Origin: Filifactor villosus
GTDB lineage: Bacteria; Bacillota; Clostridia; Peptostreptococcales; Filifactoraceae
Reading direction: 5' to 3'
Length of the DNA: 64,000 nucleotides
Assembly: GCF_042652965.1 (NCBI RefSeq)
Contig: NZ_JBHSHL010000025.1
Location: 62,001-126,000, forward strand
In this document: piece after piece, positions 16,137 to 25,619 of the stretch
Layout: every line of letters starts with the position of its first letter
How positions within the stretch are numbered: the first letter of the stretch is position 1
Program-made: the position numbers and the translations under genes
Notes under the pieces: generated by a model
The model's database searches: none
What the model was told of the DNA's origin: nothing
What the model saw: only the letters and a program-made list of their open reading frames with translations

Positions 16137-16934
16137 ATGAATATATTGAAAAGATCGATGGCACCGCTTTCTGAAAGAATATGGAAGCTGATCGATGAGA
16201 CAGCGGTCAATGTGCTTGCAACCAACCTTTCGGCGAGAAAGTCGGTCCATATTAAAGGACCCTACGGGATGGATTGTGTAGTTGTTCCGGAAGGACGTTT
16301 GGAGTTGATTCAGGACAAGGGATTGGTTCGTACAGGTAAGCACGCGGTCAAGCCTCTTGTTGAGGCACGTGCAAGTTTCGAGTTGAATCGTTGGGAGTTG
16401 GATAATATTTTCCGCGGGGCGAGGGACATCAACTTTGATAAGTTGGAAGAAGCAGTCAAGGCGATTGCCCTTTTTGAAGAAAATGCGGTTTATAACGGTT
16501 ATAAAGAGGCGAAGATCGAAGGATTGCAGGCTGCTGCGGCTCATTCTCTCGACTATGGAAAGAAGGCATCGGATATTTTGGCTGCGATCACCGAAGCTAA
16601 GTATATTCTCAAAAGCTTCGGCTATAACGGTCCGTATGATCTTGTAGTGGGTAGGGATGCGTATAAGAGACTCAACAGCGTGTTTGAAGGTTATCCTCTG
16701 TATCGAACTGTCCGAGATATTATCAATGGAAGGATTATCTTGAGTGAGGCGGTTAAGGGTGCTTTCTTGTTCCCGACCAGACATAAGGATTTGGAGCTTA
16801 CTGTGGGTCAAGACTTCGCAATCGGTTACGAAAACCACGATTCTCAGTCTATCAAGCTTTTTATAACGGAATCCTTTACCTTCCGTCTACTCAATGAGAA
16901 TGCAGTAGTTCGTTTTTACGTAGAGAAAGAGTAA
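16137..16934 (+). CDS. Encapsulin shell protein (family 1, linocin-like)
   Basis: 265 residues from ATG 16137, eight bases after GGAGG; ATG 16131 is too close to that site. Family features are MNILKRSMAPLSERIW, then ARKSVHIKGPYGMDC, RTGKHAVKPLVEARASFELNRWELDNIFRGARDINFDKL, YDLVVGRDAYKRL and the C-terminal TESFTFRLLNENAVVRFYV. This HK97-fold protein assembles into a T=1-size cage. With the ferritin-like gene just upstream it forms an iron-storage nanocompartment. A strong terminator ends the operon. Confidence 0.97.
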   Translation: MNILKRSMAPLSERIWKLIDETAVNVLATNLSARKSVHIKGPYGMDCVVVPEGRLELIQDKGLVRTGKHAVKPLVEARASFELNRWELDNIFRGARDINFDKLEEAVKAIALFEENAVYNGYKEAKIEGLQAAAAHSLDYGKKASDILAAITEAKYILKSFGYNGPYDLVVGRDAYKRLNSVFEGYPLYRTVRDIINGRIILSEAVKGAFLFPTRHKDLELTVGQDFAIGYENHDSQSIKLFITESFTFRLLNENAVVRFYVEKE

Positions 16935-16953
16935 GAAGAGCGAATGTAGGTGT

Positions 16954-16990
16954 AACCTCCTTTTTCTAAAAAGGAGGTTCTCTTTTTTTG
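16954..16990 (+). terminator. Terminator of the encapsulin operon
   Basis: AACCTCCTTTT (16954-16964) pairs with AAAAGGAGGTT (16969-16979), followed by CTCTTTTTTT. Confidence 0.92.
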
Positions 16991-17459
16991 TTCACAAAAC
17001 CAAAAGAAACAAGCCCGTTATTCTCACTGATATTAGTATCTGTTAGAATTGACAGGTTACATGCTTTGAAACATAGAATCATCCAAATTGTTTTTTGGTA
17101 ATGATATATTCTGTACACTCGGCATTTTAAACGGAGAATAGTATGAAATTCAAGCGGGTTCGTGTTTTTGAAACGAGTTTCGGGAACGTTCTTTGTGCAG
17201 AAGTTCGTTCGAGGATAGAAACAGACCGATTATAGATACCGATATAGGGATATAATTGTAAGATAAAAGAATATATGGTATTTTTGCAAAGGAGTTGGTT
17301 TCTTGGACGGAAGTCTTGTTTTCGAAGAAAGGATGATATGCTAACCGGGACAGGGAACTACAAACTTTCCTTGTCTTATCTTTCGCAGGGAAACGAACAC
17401 AGAAGACCAAAAATATGGTATGATAAGAAGATAAGACAATGCATAAAAAAGGAGTTGCT
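16991..17459. other. 469-bp gap before rsmB
   Basis: Holds element B copy 2 (17033-17144) and, at 17415-17424, an extended -10 (TGGTATGAT) likely to serve rsmB. I see nothing else. Confidence 0.45.
17033..17144 (+). mobile_element. Element B, copy 2
   Basis: Matches B copy 3 over most of its length: AATTGACAG, GCTTTGAAACATA, TCATCCAAATTGTTTTTTGG, GATATATTCTG, GGAGAATAGTAT. Its left end has drifted (TTAGTATCTG) and TA flanks are not kept. Confidence 0.7.
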
Positions 17460-18818
17460 ATGGGCGATCAAATTCAAACTAAACGTGAGAATCAAAAAAA
17501 GCCGTCCGTCAGGATGCTTGCTTATCAGACGATTTTGAGGGTAAAAACAGGGGGAGCCTATTCCAATGTGTTGGTATCTCAAGTGATCAATCGTTATATC
17601 CCCGATGAGAGAGACCGGGGATTCTATACGGAGCTGGTCTATGGAACATTGGAGAATTTGATCTTTCTCGATTATGTCATCCAAAAATTCATTAAGACCA
17701 AACTTGATAAACTTGAGCCTGCTCGAAGAATCATACTGGAGATGGGTCTGTATCAAATTCGATATATGGATTCTGTCGAGGACTTTGCAGCGGTCTTTGA
17801 AATGGTCGAACTCATGAAGAAGATTGAGCCCAAGACTAAGGCCTATTCGTTTATCAACGGTGTGCTCAGGAGCGTTTTGCGTGATAAGAAGGCCTTCGAG
17901 ATCGATGTAAAGGATCCTGTCAAAAGACTCAGCGTTCGCTACTGCGTATCGACATGGATTGCTACAACCTTGGTACAGCAGTATGGACACCGAAAGGCGG
18001 AATCAATCCTTGAGAGCCTTCAAAAACATCCCACGATGTTTTTGCGTGTCAATCCTTTGAAGACTTCGACTGAAGATTTGAAAAAAGAATTGGAGGTAAA
18101 GGGAGTTGCCTGCGATGAGGTAAAGGGTTTTCCTTCCATGCTTAAGGTAAGCAGACTTAAGAGCATTGAGAAGAACGAGGAGTATCTCAAGGGTCTCTAT
18201 ACGGTTCAGGATCTGAGTTCTCAAGTTTGTATCAAGGCCCTCGGAGTCAAAGAGGCAGATCGGGTACTCGATGTGTGTGCCGCTCCGGGAGGAAAGACGA
18301 CGGCGATCGGAGAGGAGTTAAAAAACTCCGGAGAGATTGTGTCTTCCGATGCCGCCTCCAACAAGCTGGATTTGATCCGAAGAGCGGCAAAAAGGCTCGG
18401 AATTGAGAATGTAACGGTTAGAGCTCACGATGCGACCGTCTATGAGGAACAATGGGATCAGGCCTTTGACAAGGTGTTGGTCGATGCTCCCTGTTCGGGC
18501 ATAGGTATTATACGAAGAAAGCCGGAAATTCGTTATAAGTCCAAGCAGGACTTTCGAATGATCACAACATTACAGGGAAAGATCCTCAAACAGAGCAGTC
18601 GTTATGTAAAGGTGGGAGGAGTTCTCATCTACAGTACCTGTACGCTCAACCGTGAGGAAAATCAGGAAGTGGTCAAAGAGTTTTTGAAAAAGAACAAAGA
18701 TTTTACCTTGGAGGAATTTGAAGTTGAAGGTTTGAATATGAGGGCGACTATGGCGGAGTTGCTTCCCGATGAAGGAGAATGGGACGGTTTCTTTGTTGCG
18801 AAAATGAGAAGAAATTAG
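17460..18818 (+). CDS. rsmB: 16S rRNA m5C967 methyltransferase RsmB
   Basis: 452 residues from ATG 17460, behind AAAGGAG; an ATG seven codons earlier lacks a site. An N-terminal NusB-like RNA-binding domain (about 10-150: VRMLAYQTILRVKTGGAYSNVL, RGFYTELVYGTLEN) precedes the SAM-methyltransferase domain: LDVCAAPGGKTTAIGE, VDAPCSGIGIIRRKPEIRY and the catalytic-loop STCTLNREENQEVV. It methylates C967 of 16S rRNA. In many Firmicutes rsmB directly precedes rlmN, stp and prkC, as here, though a 383-bp gap intervenes. Confidence 0.96.
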   Translation: MGDQIQTKRENQKKPSVRMLAYQTILRVKTGGAYSNVLVSQVINRYIPDERDRGFYTELVYGTLENLIFLDYVIQKFIKTKLDKLEPARRIILEMGLYQIRYMDSVEDFAAVFEMVELMKKIEPKTKAYSFINGVLRSVLRDKKAFEIDVKDPVKRLSVRYCVSTWIATTLVQQYGHRKAESILESLQKHPTMFLRVNPLKTSTEDLKKELEVKGVACDEVKGFPSMLKVSRLKSIEKNEEYLKGLYTVQDLSSQVCIKALGVKEADRVLDVCAAPGGKTTAIGEELKNSGEIVSSDAASNKLDLIRRAAKRLGIENVTVRAHDATVYEEQWDQAFDKVLVDAPCSGIGIIRRKPEIRYKSKQDFRMITTLQGKILKQSSRYVKVGGVLIYSTCTLNREENQEVVKEFLKKNKDFTLEEFEVEGLNMRATMAELLPDEGEWDGFFVAKMRRN

Positions 18819-19201
18819 CGTGATTACACACCGATAAGCACACTCGTGTTACATCTTGGTTATCAAGTTAGGACGGTTTATGGATAAGATGTGATATATG
18901 TAGGATGCAAGGGGTGCCGGTCGCAGTTCTTCGACTCTTTGAAACCGGGATTATGTTCGTTTATGGGAACGTTCATTTCGGTATCATTATGAAACGGCTT
19001 TCCATAGCAAGGATGGAAAGGTTAGTGCTATTGTCTGTTGGAATCGGTTAGATCAATGATGTTTTCCCCCTCTAAGGACTATACAACAGAGTGTAGGAAA
19101 GGTATTTTGGCACTTCGATCAGCCTTTGGTATCAACTGTGTGGCAGTACAGCTTTAAAAAATACCGGTGTAAGGTTAAGGAAATGGAGAGAACGAAGATA
19201 T
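18819..19201. other. 383-bp gap between rsmB and rlmN
   Basis: No gene, repeat copy or strong hairpin recognised. In related genomes these two genes are usually nearly contiguous. Confidence 0.4.
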
Positions 19202-20236
19202 ATGTTGGATTTGAGAAGTTTGGAATATGTGGAAGTGGAAGAGTTGGTGCTGGGTCTTGGCGGAAAAAAATACAGAGCAAAACAGATATATAACTATCTG
19301 GCGAGGGGTTGTACCTCCATTGATGATATGCTTCAGTTGCCGCAGGACTTTCGGGAAAAGCTCAAGGAAGAAGCCTACATCTGTAAAACCGATATCTACC
19401 GCAAGTTTGAATCAAAGGTCGATTCTACAAGAAAGTATCTGATTGAGTTGGAGGACGGAAATCTGATTGAGACCGTCCTTATGATCTACAAGAACGGGCC
19501 GTCGGTCTGTATATCCACACAGGTCGGTTGCAGGATGGGATGCAAGTTCTGTGCATCCACGGTGGACGGCCTGATCCGCAATCTTACTCCGGGCGAAATC
19601 TTGGGACAGTTAATCACGGTCCAAAAAGACTTGGGAGAGAGGGTTGCCAACATCGTCATCATGGGTTCGGGAGAGCCTTTTGATAATTATAATAATTTGA
19701 TCAAGTTTTTGAAAGTGGTCCATGAAGAACAGGGAATGCAGTTGGGTTATCGACATATCACTGTGTCGACCTGCGGTCTCGTTCCCAAAATCAAGGAACT
19801 TCAGGCATGGAACATTCCCATCAATCTGGCGATCTCGCTCCATCAAGTCGATCAGGCAAAGAGAGAGAAGATCATGCCTATTGCCCGAACATACTCTGTG
19901 GAAGAGGTTGTGGCTGCAGGAAAAGAATATGCGGAGTTTACCAAGAGAAGGGTTACCTATGAGTATGCTCTCATAGAAGATGTGACCGATTCGCTTGAAG
20001 AAGCACATAAACTCGGCAAGATGCTGAAGGGAAGCCTGTCTATGGTGAACTTGATACCGATCAATCCGATCAAGGAGAACAGTTTCAAGAAGCCGAATAT
20101 CTTTAGGATCAAAGCGTTTCAAACGGTATTATTAAACTATCACGTTATCACGACCGTCCGGAGAGAGCTTGGCGCGGACATCAATGGAGCTTGCGGACAA
20201 TTGAGGCGGGATGTGATTCGAAAAGAACAGAGGTGA
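19202..20236 (+). CDS. rlmN: Dual-specificity RNA methyltransferase RlmN (23S A2503)
   Basis: 344 residues. The radical-SAM cluster cysteines are 110, 114 and 117 (QVGCRMGCKFCAST). Conserved blocks are GEILGQLITVQKDLG, NIVIMGSGEPFDNYNNLIKFLKVV, HITVSTCGLVPKI, AISLHQVDQAKREKIMP and LIPINPIKENSFKKP. The second catalytic cysteine lies in DINGACGQLRRD near the C-terminus. It adds a C2 methyl to A2503 of 23S rRNA and to some tRNAs. The stop overlaps the ribosome site of the phosphatase gene, so the operon is tight. Confidence 0.97.
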   Translation: MLDLRSLEYVEVEELVLGLGGKKYRAKQIYNYLARGCTSIDDMLQLPQDFREKLKEEAYICKTDIYRKFESKVDSTRKYLIELEDGNLIETVLMIYKNGPSVCISTQVGCRMGCKFCASTVDGLIRNLTPGEILGQLITVQKDLGERVANIVIMGSGEPFDNYNNLIKFLKVVHEEQGMQLGYRHITVSTCGLVPKIKELQAWNIPINLAISLHQVDQAKREKIMPIARTYSVEEVVAAGKEYAEFTKRRVTYEYALIEDVTDSLEEAHKLGKMLKGSLSMVNLIPINPIKENSFKKPNIFRIKAFQTVLLNYHVITTVRRELGADINGACGQLRRDVIRKEQR

Positions 20237-20242
20237 TTGTAC

Positions 20243-20989
20243 TTGAAGTATGGTCTGTTAACTGACAGAGGAATCGTCAGAAAGAAAAATGAGGATTATG
20301 TAGATAATTTTAAGGTATCGGAGAATGGGCATCTCTTTGTGTTGGCCGACGGAATGGGAGGACATACCAAAGGGGATGTGGCGAGTGAGACCGCTGTAAC
20401 GACCGTCATCGAATACTTTAAAAAACACATTGCCGTCATCGAAAAACTCTACAAAGCCGAAGATGTGGACAAGGTCAAGGAGTTTTTTAAGCGCGCCATT
20501 GCAAATGCGAACGAAAAGGTCTATCAACTTTCGCAAAAGGAAGAGAAGGGCGGTATGGGTACCACCCTTGTGATGACCTACGTCATGCAGGACAAGGCAT
20601 TGATAGCCAATATCGGTGACAGCAGGGTCTACCTTCACAGACAGGAGGAGTTGAATCAGCTTACGACCGATCATTCCTATGTTCAGGAACTTGTTAAGAT
20701 GGGTGTTATTACCCGAGAAGAAGCCAAGAGCCATGAGAGGAAAAACGTCGTTACCAGAGCAATCGGCAGCTCCGCCGAGATACAGGTGGACTTCTACGAC
20801 TTGGATCTTCAAAAGAGAGATGTTCTTTTGATGTGTAGTGACGGTTTATCCAACATGGTGGACGAAAAAGAGATAGAAGAAGTCTTATCTGCGCGTTATC
20901 TCCCCTTGTTTTCCTGCGAGAAACTCATCGCCATTGCAAAACAACGAGGAGGATATGACAATATTTCCAGTATTTTGATATATTATTAG
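20243..20989 (+). CDS. prpC: PPM/PP2C-type Ser/Thr protein phosphatase (Stp/PrpC)
   Basis: About 248 residues from TTG 20243, seven bases after GAGGTG; TTG 20237 is possible but too near. Metal and catalytic motifs are KNEDY, LFVLADGMGGH, GMGTTLVM, ANIGDSRVYL, TTDHSYVQELV, NVVTRAIG, LMCSDGLSNMV and GGYDNISSILI. It reverses phosphorylation by the PrkC kinase encoded 24 bases downstream. The pair controls cell-wall and growth responses in Firmicutes. Confidence 0.95.
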   Translation: MKYGLLTDRGIVRKKNEDYVDNFKVSENGHLFVLADGMGGHTKGDVASETAVTTVIEYFKKHIAVIEKLYKAEDVDKVKEFFKRAIANANEKVYQLSQKEEKGGMGTTLVMTYVMQDKALIANIGDSRVYLHRQEELNQLTTDHSYVQELVKMGVITREEAKSHERKNVVTRAIGSSAEIQVDFYDLDLQKRDVLLMCSDGLSNMVDEKEIEEVLSARYLPLFSCEKLIAIAKQRGGYDNISSILIYY

Positions 20990-21012
20990 ACAGATGGGTA
21001 GGTGGAATTACT

Positions 21013-22908
21013 TTGATAGGAAAAATCTTAGGAAATAGATATGAACTTCTCGAAAAAATAGGAGAAGGCGGGATGTCCGTCGTCTATAAAGCACAATGCC
21101 ATATACTCAACCGTATTGTTGCGGTAAAAGTGTTGAAGGAAGAATATGCAAACAACGAGGAATTTTTGAAAAAATTCAAGAATGAGGCACTTTCGGTTGC
21201 AAAGCTCAACCATGCCAACATCATCAACGTATTTGATGTCGGGCAGGATGAGAGTACTTCCTACATTGTTATGGAGTATGTGGAAGGAAAGAATCTCAAA
21301 GAGGTGCTTAAGACGCAGAAGAAGTTTTCGACCCCTACAATGCTCGATATAGCAAGGCAGATTGCAATGGCATTGGAAGAAGCTCATCAAAAAGGCATTG
21401 TCCACAGAGATATTAAAGCACAAAATATTATGCTCAGTTCTCGAGGAGTCGTCAAGGTAGGAGACTTCGGAATTGCCAAGGCCGTCAGCAACTCTACCAT
21501 CACGGCATCAGGAGCCATCATGGGATCGGTGCATTATTTTTCACCGGAGCAGGCAAGGGGAGGTTATGTCGATGAACGATCGGATTTATACTCCTTGGGT
21601 ATTATTATGTATGAGATGGCTACGGGCCGGCTTCCTTTTGACGGAGACAGTCCGGTCAATATCGCTCTCAAGCATATTCAGGATAAGCTTGAGTTCAAAG
21701 ACAGTGATGAGCTTTCTTCGGATTGCAAGGATATGATCATCAAGTTGACACAGAAGCTTCCCGACAAGCGTTATGTCAATGCGAGGGCCTTGATCGAGGA
21801 CATCGATTATCTCAAAAACGGAAAACGTAACTTTGTATCCAATGAGGAAGAGGACTATGCCACCAGGATGGTCAAGCTCCCCGACAGGAAGAAAATACAG
21901 AGGTATGTGGAAGAAGAGGAGGAGCAGGAGGACTATCGCCCGACACATAAGAAGATCAACGAAAAAAACGGAAATTTTTCCACCTTTTTTGCAGTCTTTC
22001 TCGGTATCATTGTAGTCGGAGCGGGAGCACTCTTCCTTTTGAAATCCTCCTCCTTCTTTGTTCCGAAACAGGAGATCGTAGTAATCCCCGAAATTGTCGG
22101 AAGGACCGAGGCGGAAGCCAAAGCCCTTCTTGAAGAACAGGGACTTCAGATGAATGTCAGAGGAAGTGAGAAGAACAACAAATATCTTCCCGGACAGATT
22201 ACGGACAGTGATCCCGATGTAGGCATCAAGGTACAGAAGGGAAGTATCGTCCATGTAATCTTGGCTGAAGAGCAGACGGAAACGGTTTTGATTACAGATT
22301 TTAAAAACAGGCTTTTAAGCGAGATCGAAAAACAATATGCGGGAAAACTCAAATTTAAGGTGGAATATATTCCGAGCAACGAGCCGACCGATACCGTTAT
22401 TCAGCAGCAACCTGAGGAAGGAACAATTGTGGATGTGGGAAGTGAAGTGATGTTGATCTTGAGTAAGAACAAGAATGACATTCCTATTCCTGTACCTAAT
22501 GTCTTGGGAAAAACTCTTGAAGAAGCTAAGGGCCTTCTGTCCGACTTCAAGGTCAGTGAGAGTTATAAGGAAGATAAGAACAAACTTGAAGGGGTAGTCT
22601 TGTCGCAGAACCCTTCGGAAGGGGGCATGGCCAAGCCAAAGTCTACGGTAAGTGTTGTTATCAACAAGTATGAACAGCCCAAGGTGCTCAGTAAACGTAT
22701 TGCGATTACACTCCCTCAAGAAAAAGAAACTATGCATGTCAAGGTATTCAAAACCTCAAACGGAGCGGTGGTCTATGACAAGCAGGTATCGTCCACGGAA
22801 GGAGACGGAGTTCTCGTCGTCAATGTGGAAGAAAAAGAAGGGGAGGTCGTCAACTATACAATCGAGATCGATGAAGAGTATTATGAGAGTGTAGAAATCA
22901 GTTTTTAG
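21013..22908 (+). CDS. prkC: PASTA-domain Ser/Thr protein kinase PrkC/StkP type
   Basis: 631 residues, TTG start. The kinase domain is at about 10-268: glycine loop GEGGMSVVYKA (17-27), Lys39, HRDIKAQN with Asp133, DFG at 151-153 and the GSVHYFSPEQ activation segment. An acidic linker leads to one membrane helix (323-343), then three PASTA repeats outside the cell (about 356-423, 424-493 and 494-560) and a further 70-residue beta-rich C-terminal part. PASTA domains bind muropeptides or lipid II and activate the kinase. It lies between its phosphatase and rsgA, the standard order. Confidence 0.97.
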   Translation: MIGKILGNRYELLEKIGEGGMSVVYKAQCHILNRIVAVKVLKEEYANNEEFLKKFKNEALSVAKLNHANIINVFDVGQDESTSYIVMEYVEGKNLKEVLKTQKKFSTPTMLDIARQIAMALEEAHQKGIVHRDIKAQNIMLSSRGVVKVGDFGIAKAVSNSTITASGAIMGSVHYFSPEQARGGYVDERSDLYSLGIIMYEMATGRLPFDGDSPVNIALKHIQDKLEFKDSDELSSDCKDMIIKLTQKLPDKRYVNARALIEDIDYLKNGKRNFVSNEEEDYATRMVKLPDRKKIQRYVEEEEEQEDYRPTHKKINEKNGNFSTFFAVFLGIIVVGAGALFLLKSSSFFVPKQEIVVIPEIVGRTEAEAKALLEEQGLQMNVRGSEKNNKYLPGQITDSDPDVGIKVQKGSIVHVILAEEQTETVLITDFKNRLLSEIEKQYAGKLKFKVEYIPSNEPTDTVIQQQPEEGTIVDVGSEVMLILSKNKNDIPIPVPNVLGKTLEEAKGLLSDFKVSESYKEDKNKLEGVVLSQNPSEGGMAKPKSTVSVVINKYEQPKVLSKRIAITLPQEKETMHVKVFKTSNGAVVYDKQVSSTEGDGVLVVNVEEKEGEVVNYTIEIDEEYYESVEISF

Positions 22909-22923
22909 AAGGAGAGAGGGAGT

Positions 22924-23811
22924 ATGAATCTGCAAGGGATCGTTGTAAAATCGATTTCTTCCTTTTACACCGTAGACACTCCTGTAGGGAGATATGTCTG
23001 TAAAGCGAGAGGAATTTTCAAGAAAGATAAGACCCTCCTCCTGGTCGGAGATAAGGTCGAGATCCGTGTGACGGATGAGGAAGAGAAGGAGGGTATCATT
23101 GAGGAACTTTTTCCTCGTACAAACCTTTTGGTAAGGCCTCCGATTGCGAATGTGACCAAAGCCCTTCTGTTTTTTTCTATCAAAGATCCCGAACCGAACC
23201 GATCTTTGATTGATCGTTTCATCGTCTTAGCTTCAGAGCAGAACTTGGAAGTGAGCCTGTGTTTTTCCAAGACGGATTTGGATGAAGATGGAAGGCTGGA
23301 TGCACTTGCACAGATCTATAAGGGTTTGGGTTATCCCTTCTTTGATATCAGCACCTATGAAGGAAGGAATATACAGGAGCTTAAAAACGATCTCAAGGGG
23401 CATATCACAGTGATCGCAGGTCCTTCAGGAGCGGGAAAGAGTTCATTTATCAACACCTTGAACGAGGATTTTGAGATCAAGACGGGAGAAGTCAGCGAAA
23501 AAATCGGAAGGGGAAGGCATACGACCAGGCATACCGAGCTTCTCAAGATTGATGAAGACTCGTGGATAGCCGATACGCCGGGATTCAGTTCTCTATCGTT
23601 GGAACACATCCCTTCAAAGGAGCTTAAGGAGTATTTTGTAGAGTTTCATGACTATGATATCGACTGTAAGTTCGGTTATGATTGTATTCATGACAAGGAG
23701 CCGGACTGTCGGGTCAGAGAGGCCTTGGAGCAGGGGCGGATCGGAGCGGAACGCTACGAGAGCTATAAACAGTTATTAAAAGAAATTCAGGAACAGGAAA
23801 AAAGGAGATAA
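22924..23811 (+). CDS. rsgA: Ribosome assembly GTPase RsgA
   Basis: 295 residues. An N-terminal OB fold is followed by a circularly permuted GTPase with motif order G4-G1-G3: CFSKTDLD, then GPSGAGKSSFIN, then DTPGFSSL. The zinc finger at the C-terminal end has CKFGYDCIHDKEPDC. RsgA acts late in 30S maturation. It is preceded by GGAGAGAGGGAGT and sits 15 bases after prkC; rpe starts 5 bases after it. Confidence 0.97.
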   Translation: MNLQGIVVKSISSFYTVDTPVGRYVCKARGIFKKDKTLLLVGDKVEIRVTDEEEKEGIIEELFPRTNLLVRPPIANVTKALLFFSIKDPEPNRSLIDRFIVLASEQNLEVSLCFSKTDLDEDGRLDALAQIYKGLGYPFFDISTYEGRNIQELKNDLKGHITVIAGPSGAGKSSFINTLNEDFEIKTGEVSEKIGRGRHTTRHTELLKIDEDSWIADTPGFSSLSLEHIPSKELKEYFVEFHDYDIDCKFGYDCIHDKEPDCRVREALEQGRIGAERYESYKQLLKEIQEQEKRR

Positions 23812-23816
23812 AACCT

Positions 23817-24473
23817 ATGATAAAATTGGCACCTTCTATTTTGTCGGCGGATTTCAGTCGACTTGCCGAAAGTGTTAGGGAAGTGGAGGAAGCGGGATGT
23901 GAGTACCTCCATATTGATGTGATGGATGGACACTTTGTACCCAACCTGACCTTCGGTCCCGTTGTCATCAAGAGTATTCGTAAGAAGTCCGAAATGGTAT
24001 TTGACTGTCATCTTATGATAGAGAACGCCGACCTCTACTTGGAGGAGTTTGCAAAGGCGGGAGCCGATATTATTACCGTTCATCAGGAAGCCTGTACCCA
24101 TCTTCATCGGACTATACACCGGATTAAGGAACTGGGATGTAAGGCGGGCGTGTCACTTAACCCGGCGACCGACCTCTCCACCTTGGAATACATCCTTCCC
24201 GATATCGACATGGTTTTGATTATGAGCGTCAATCCCGGCTTCGGAGGGCAGAGTTTTATCCCTCAAAGTATTCAAAAAATAAAGCGTTTGAAAGAGAACA
24301 TCGAGGAGAAGGGCTATAAGATCGACATCCAAGTCGACGGAGGAGTGACTGCTCAAAACATTGCAGAAATCGTTGATGCGGGAGCAAATATTCTGGTAGC
24401 GGGTTCTTCCATCTTCGGCAAAGAGGATGTCGGGGTAGCGGTAAGGCAACTGAGAGCGGCGGTTGTTCGTTAG
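23817..24473 (+). CDS. rpe: Ribulose-phosphate 3-epimerase
   Basis: 218 residues. Motifs are KLAPSILSADF, LHIDVMDGHFVPNLTFGP, FDCHLMIENAD, ITVHQEAC, GVSLNPATDLSTLEYIL, MSVNPGFGGQSFIP and IQVDGGV, and the phosphate-binding ILVAGSSIFG. It interconverts ribulose 5-phosphate and xylulose 5-phosphate in the pentose phosphate pathway. It ends the rlmN-rpe operon; a terminator follows about 100 bases later. Confidence 0.97.
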   Translation: MIKLAPSILSADFSRLAESVREVEEAGCEYLHIDVMDGHFVPNLTFGPVVIKSIRKKSEMVFDCHLMIENADLYLEEFAKAGADIITVHQEACTHLHRTIHRIKELGCKAGVSLNPATDLSTLEYILPDIDMVLIMSVNPGFGGQSFIPQSIQKIKRLKENIEEKGYKIDIQVDGGVTAQNIAEIVDAGANILVAGSSIFGKEDVGVAVRQLRAAVVR

Positions 24474-24570
24474 GCAAATATCATCGATTTCTGTGAGGTG
24501 TTTTTCAGACTTTCTTCTATTCTTTCAAAAGAATCGAAAGCGTTTGAGAAGCACAGGGTAAAGAAGATGA

Positions 24571-24604
24571 AAAGCTTTGTATCAAAAGATACAGGGCTTT
24601 TTTT
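24571..24604 (+). terminator. Terminator of the rlmN-rpe operon
   Basis: AAAGCTTTGTATC (24571-24583), loop AAAA, GATACAGGGCTTT (24588-24600), then TTTT. All 13 positions pair, two as G-U. Confidence 0.85.
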
Positions 24605-24632
24605 CTAATATTGTTGAGCTTGGTGCGAATGA

Positions 24633-24733
24633 ATACCGTTGTTCGATAAAAAAATGCGGGTATTACCTATTTTGTAACTACAAAAGTTTATTGTATCTTT
24701 TATGGAGTACAGCTCGTCAATAAGCACAATTTA
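24633..24733 (+). mobile_element. Degenerate element A
   Basis: ATACCGTTGTTCGATA..., then a CTATTTTGTAACTACAAAAG hairpin region, TCTTTTATGG and AATTTATA. The blocks are in the order of element A but eroded. It lies head to tail with A copy 4. Confidence 0.45.
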
Positions 24734-24738
24734 TACTA

Positions 24739-24850
24739 ATACTATTTTTCAATAGAAGTATGGATATATCTATTTATCGATGACGAAAAACCATGTTGTC
24801 TTCTATGGCTCACAGATTGTTTAGATTCACTATTCAAAAGAATAGTAGTA
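24739..24850 (+). mobile_element. Element A, copy 4
   Basis: 112 bp, ATACTATTTTTC...AATAGTAGTA, with TA at 24737-24738 and 24851-24852. ATAGAAG, TGGATATA and CTTCTAT are intact; the last block has drifted to TAGATTCA. A partial right end (GAGAATAGTAGTATAC) recurs at 24892-24906, just before thiN. Confidence 0.78.
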
Positions 24851-24956
24851 TAAAATGACAGTTCAAAACATCGAAGCGATGAATTCGAATAGAGAATAGT
24901 AGTATACTGTTATCCGATTGAAATTTCTGTAATGGAAATGTTGCAAAGGAGGAAGC

Positions 24957-25619
24957 ATGAAAGAACAGGCAAAAAAAAGAGCACTCCTTCTCTTAAACGG
25001 GGAACTTCCGACACCGGAGGAGATAAGGGAAGAAAGCGTGGGGTATGAATTCCTCGTCAGTGCGGACGGGGCAAGCGACATTTTATGGCAGGCAGGAGTG
25101 ATCCCCGACTTGATCGTCGGAGATCTGGATTCCATTTCCAAGAAAGCGAGGAGGATTTTTGAAGAAAAATCCGTGCGTTTTTTGAGATTTTCTCCCGAAA
25201 AAGACAAGACGGACGGTCATTTGGCAGTGGAGACTCTGATCGAAGAAGGAATGAAGGAAATCTTCGTCTACGGGGCGATGGGAGGGCGATGGGATCAGAG
25301 TTTGGGAAATCTGGGACTTCTTTCACAGGCTTTGAAGCATGATATCGATCTTGTCTTCCTCTCTTCAAACAATCGAATGACCTGTAAGAAGCCGGGAAAG
25401 TATATATTTCCTTATAGGCGGGGGTGGTATTTTTCGCTCCTCGCTTATAGCGACAGGGTTGAGGAGATTGATCTGAAAGGGGCACGCTATGAGCTTCGAC
25501 AAGCTGTGATCAAAAAAGGGGACACCATCGGCATATCCAACGAATATCGAGGAGATATCAAGCTTTCGTTCAAAAAGGGGGATCTCTTGATTATAGAGAG
25601 CAGGTTCGACCGCCATTGA
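24957..25619 (+). CDS. thiN: Thiamine pyrophosphokinase
   Basis: 220 residues. Motifs are LVSADGASDILWQAGVIPDLIVGDLDSI (ATP and metal aspartates), FSPEKDKTDGHLAVETLIEEG and VYGAMGGRWDQSLGNLGLL, with the thiamine-binding beta domain at the C-terminus. It makes thiamine diphosphate from thiamine and ATP. A clean AAAGGAGG lies before the ATG. The rsgA-rpe-thiN order is usual, but here repeat DNA separates rpe from thiN, so thiN probably has its own promoter. Confidence 0.95.
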   Translation: MKEQAKKRALLLLNGELPTPEEIREESVGYEFLVSADGASDILWQAGVIPDLIVGDLDSISKKARRIFEEKSVRFLRFSPEKDKTDGHLAVETLIEEGMKEIFVYGAMGGRWDQSLGNLGLLSQALKHDIDLVFLSSNNRMTCKKPGKYIFPYRRGWYFSLLAYSDRVEEIDLKGARYELRQAVIKKGDTIGISNEYRGDIKLSFKKGDLLIIESRFDRH

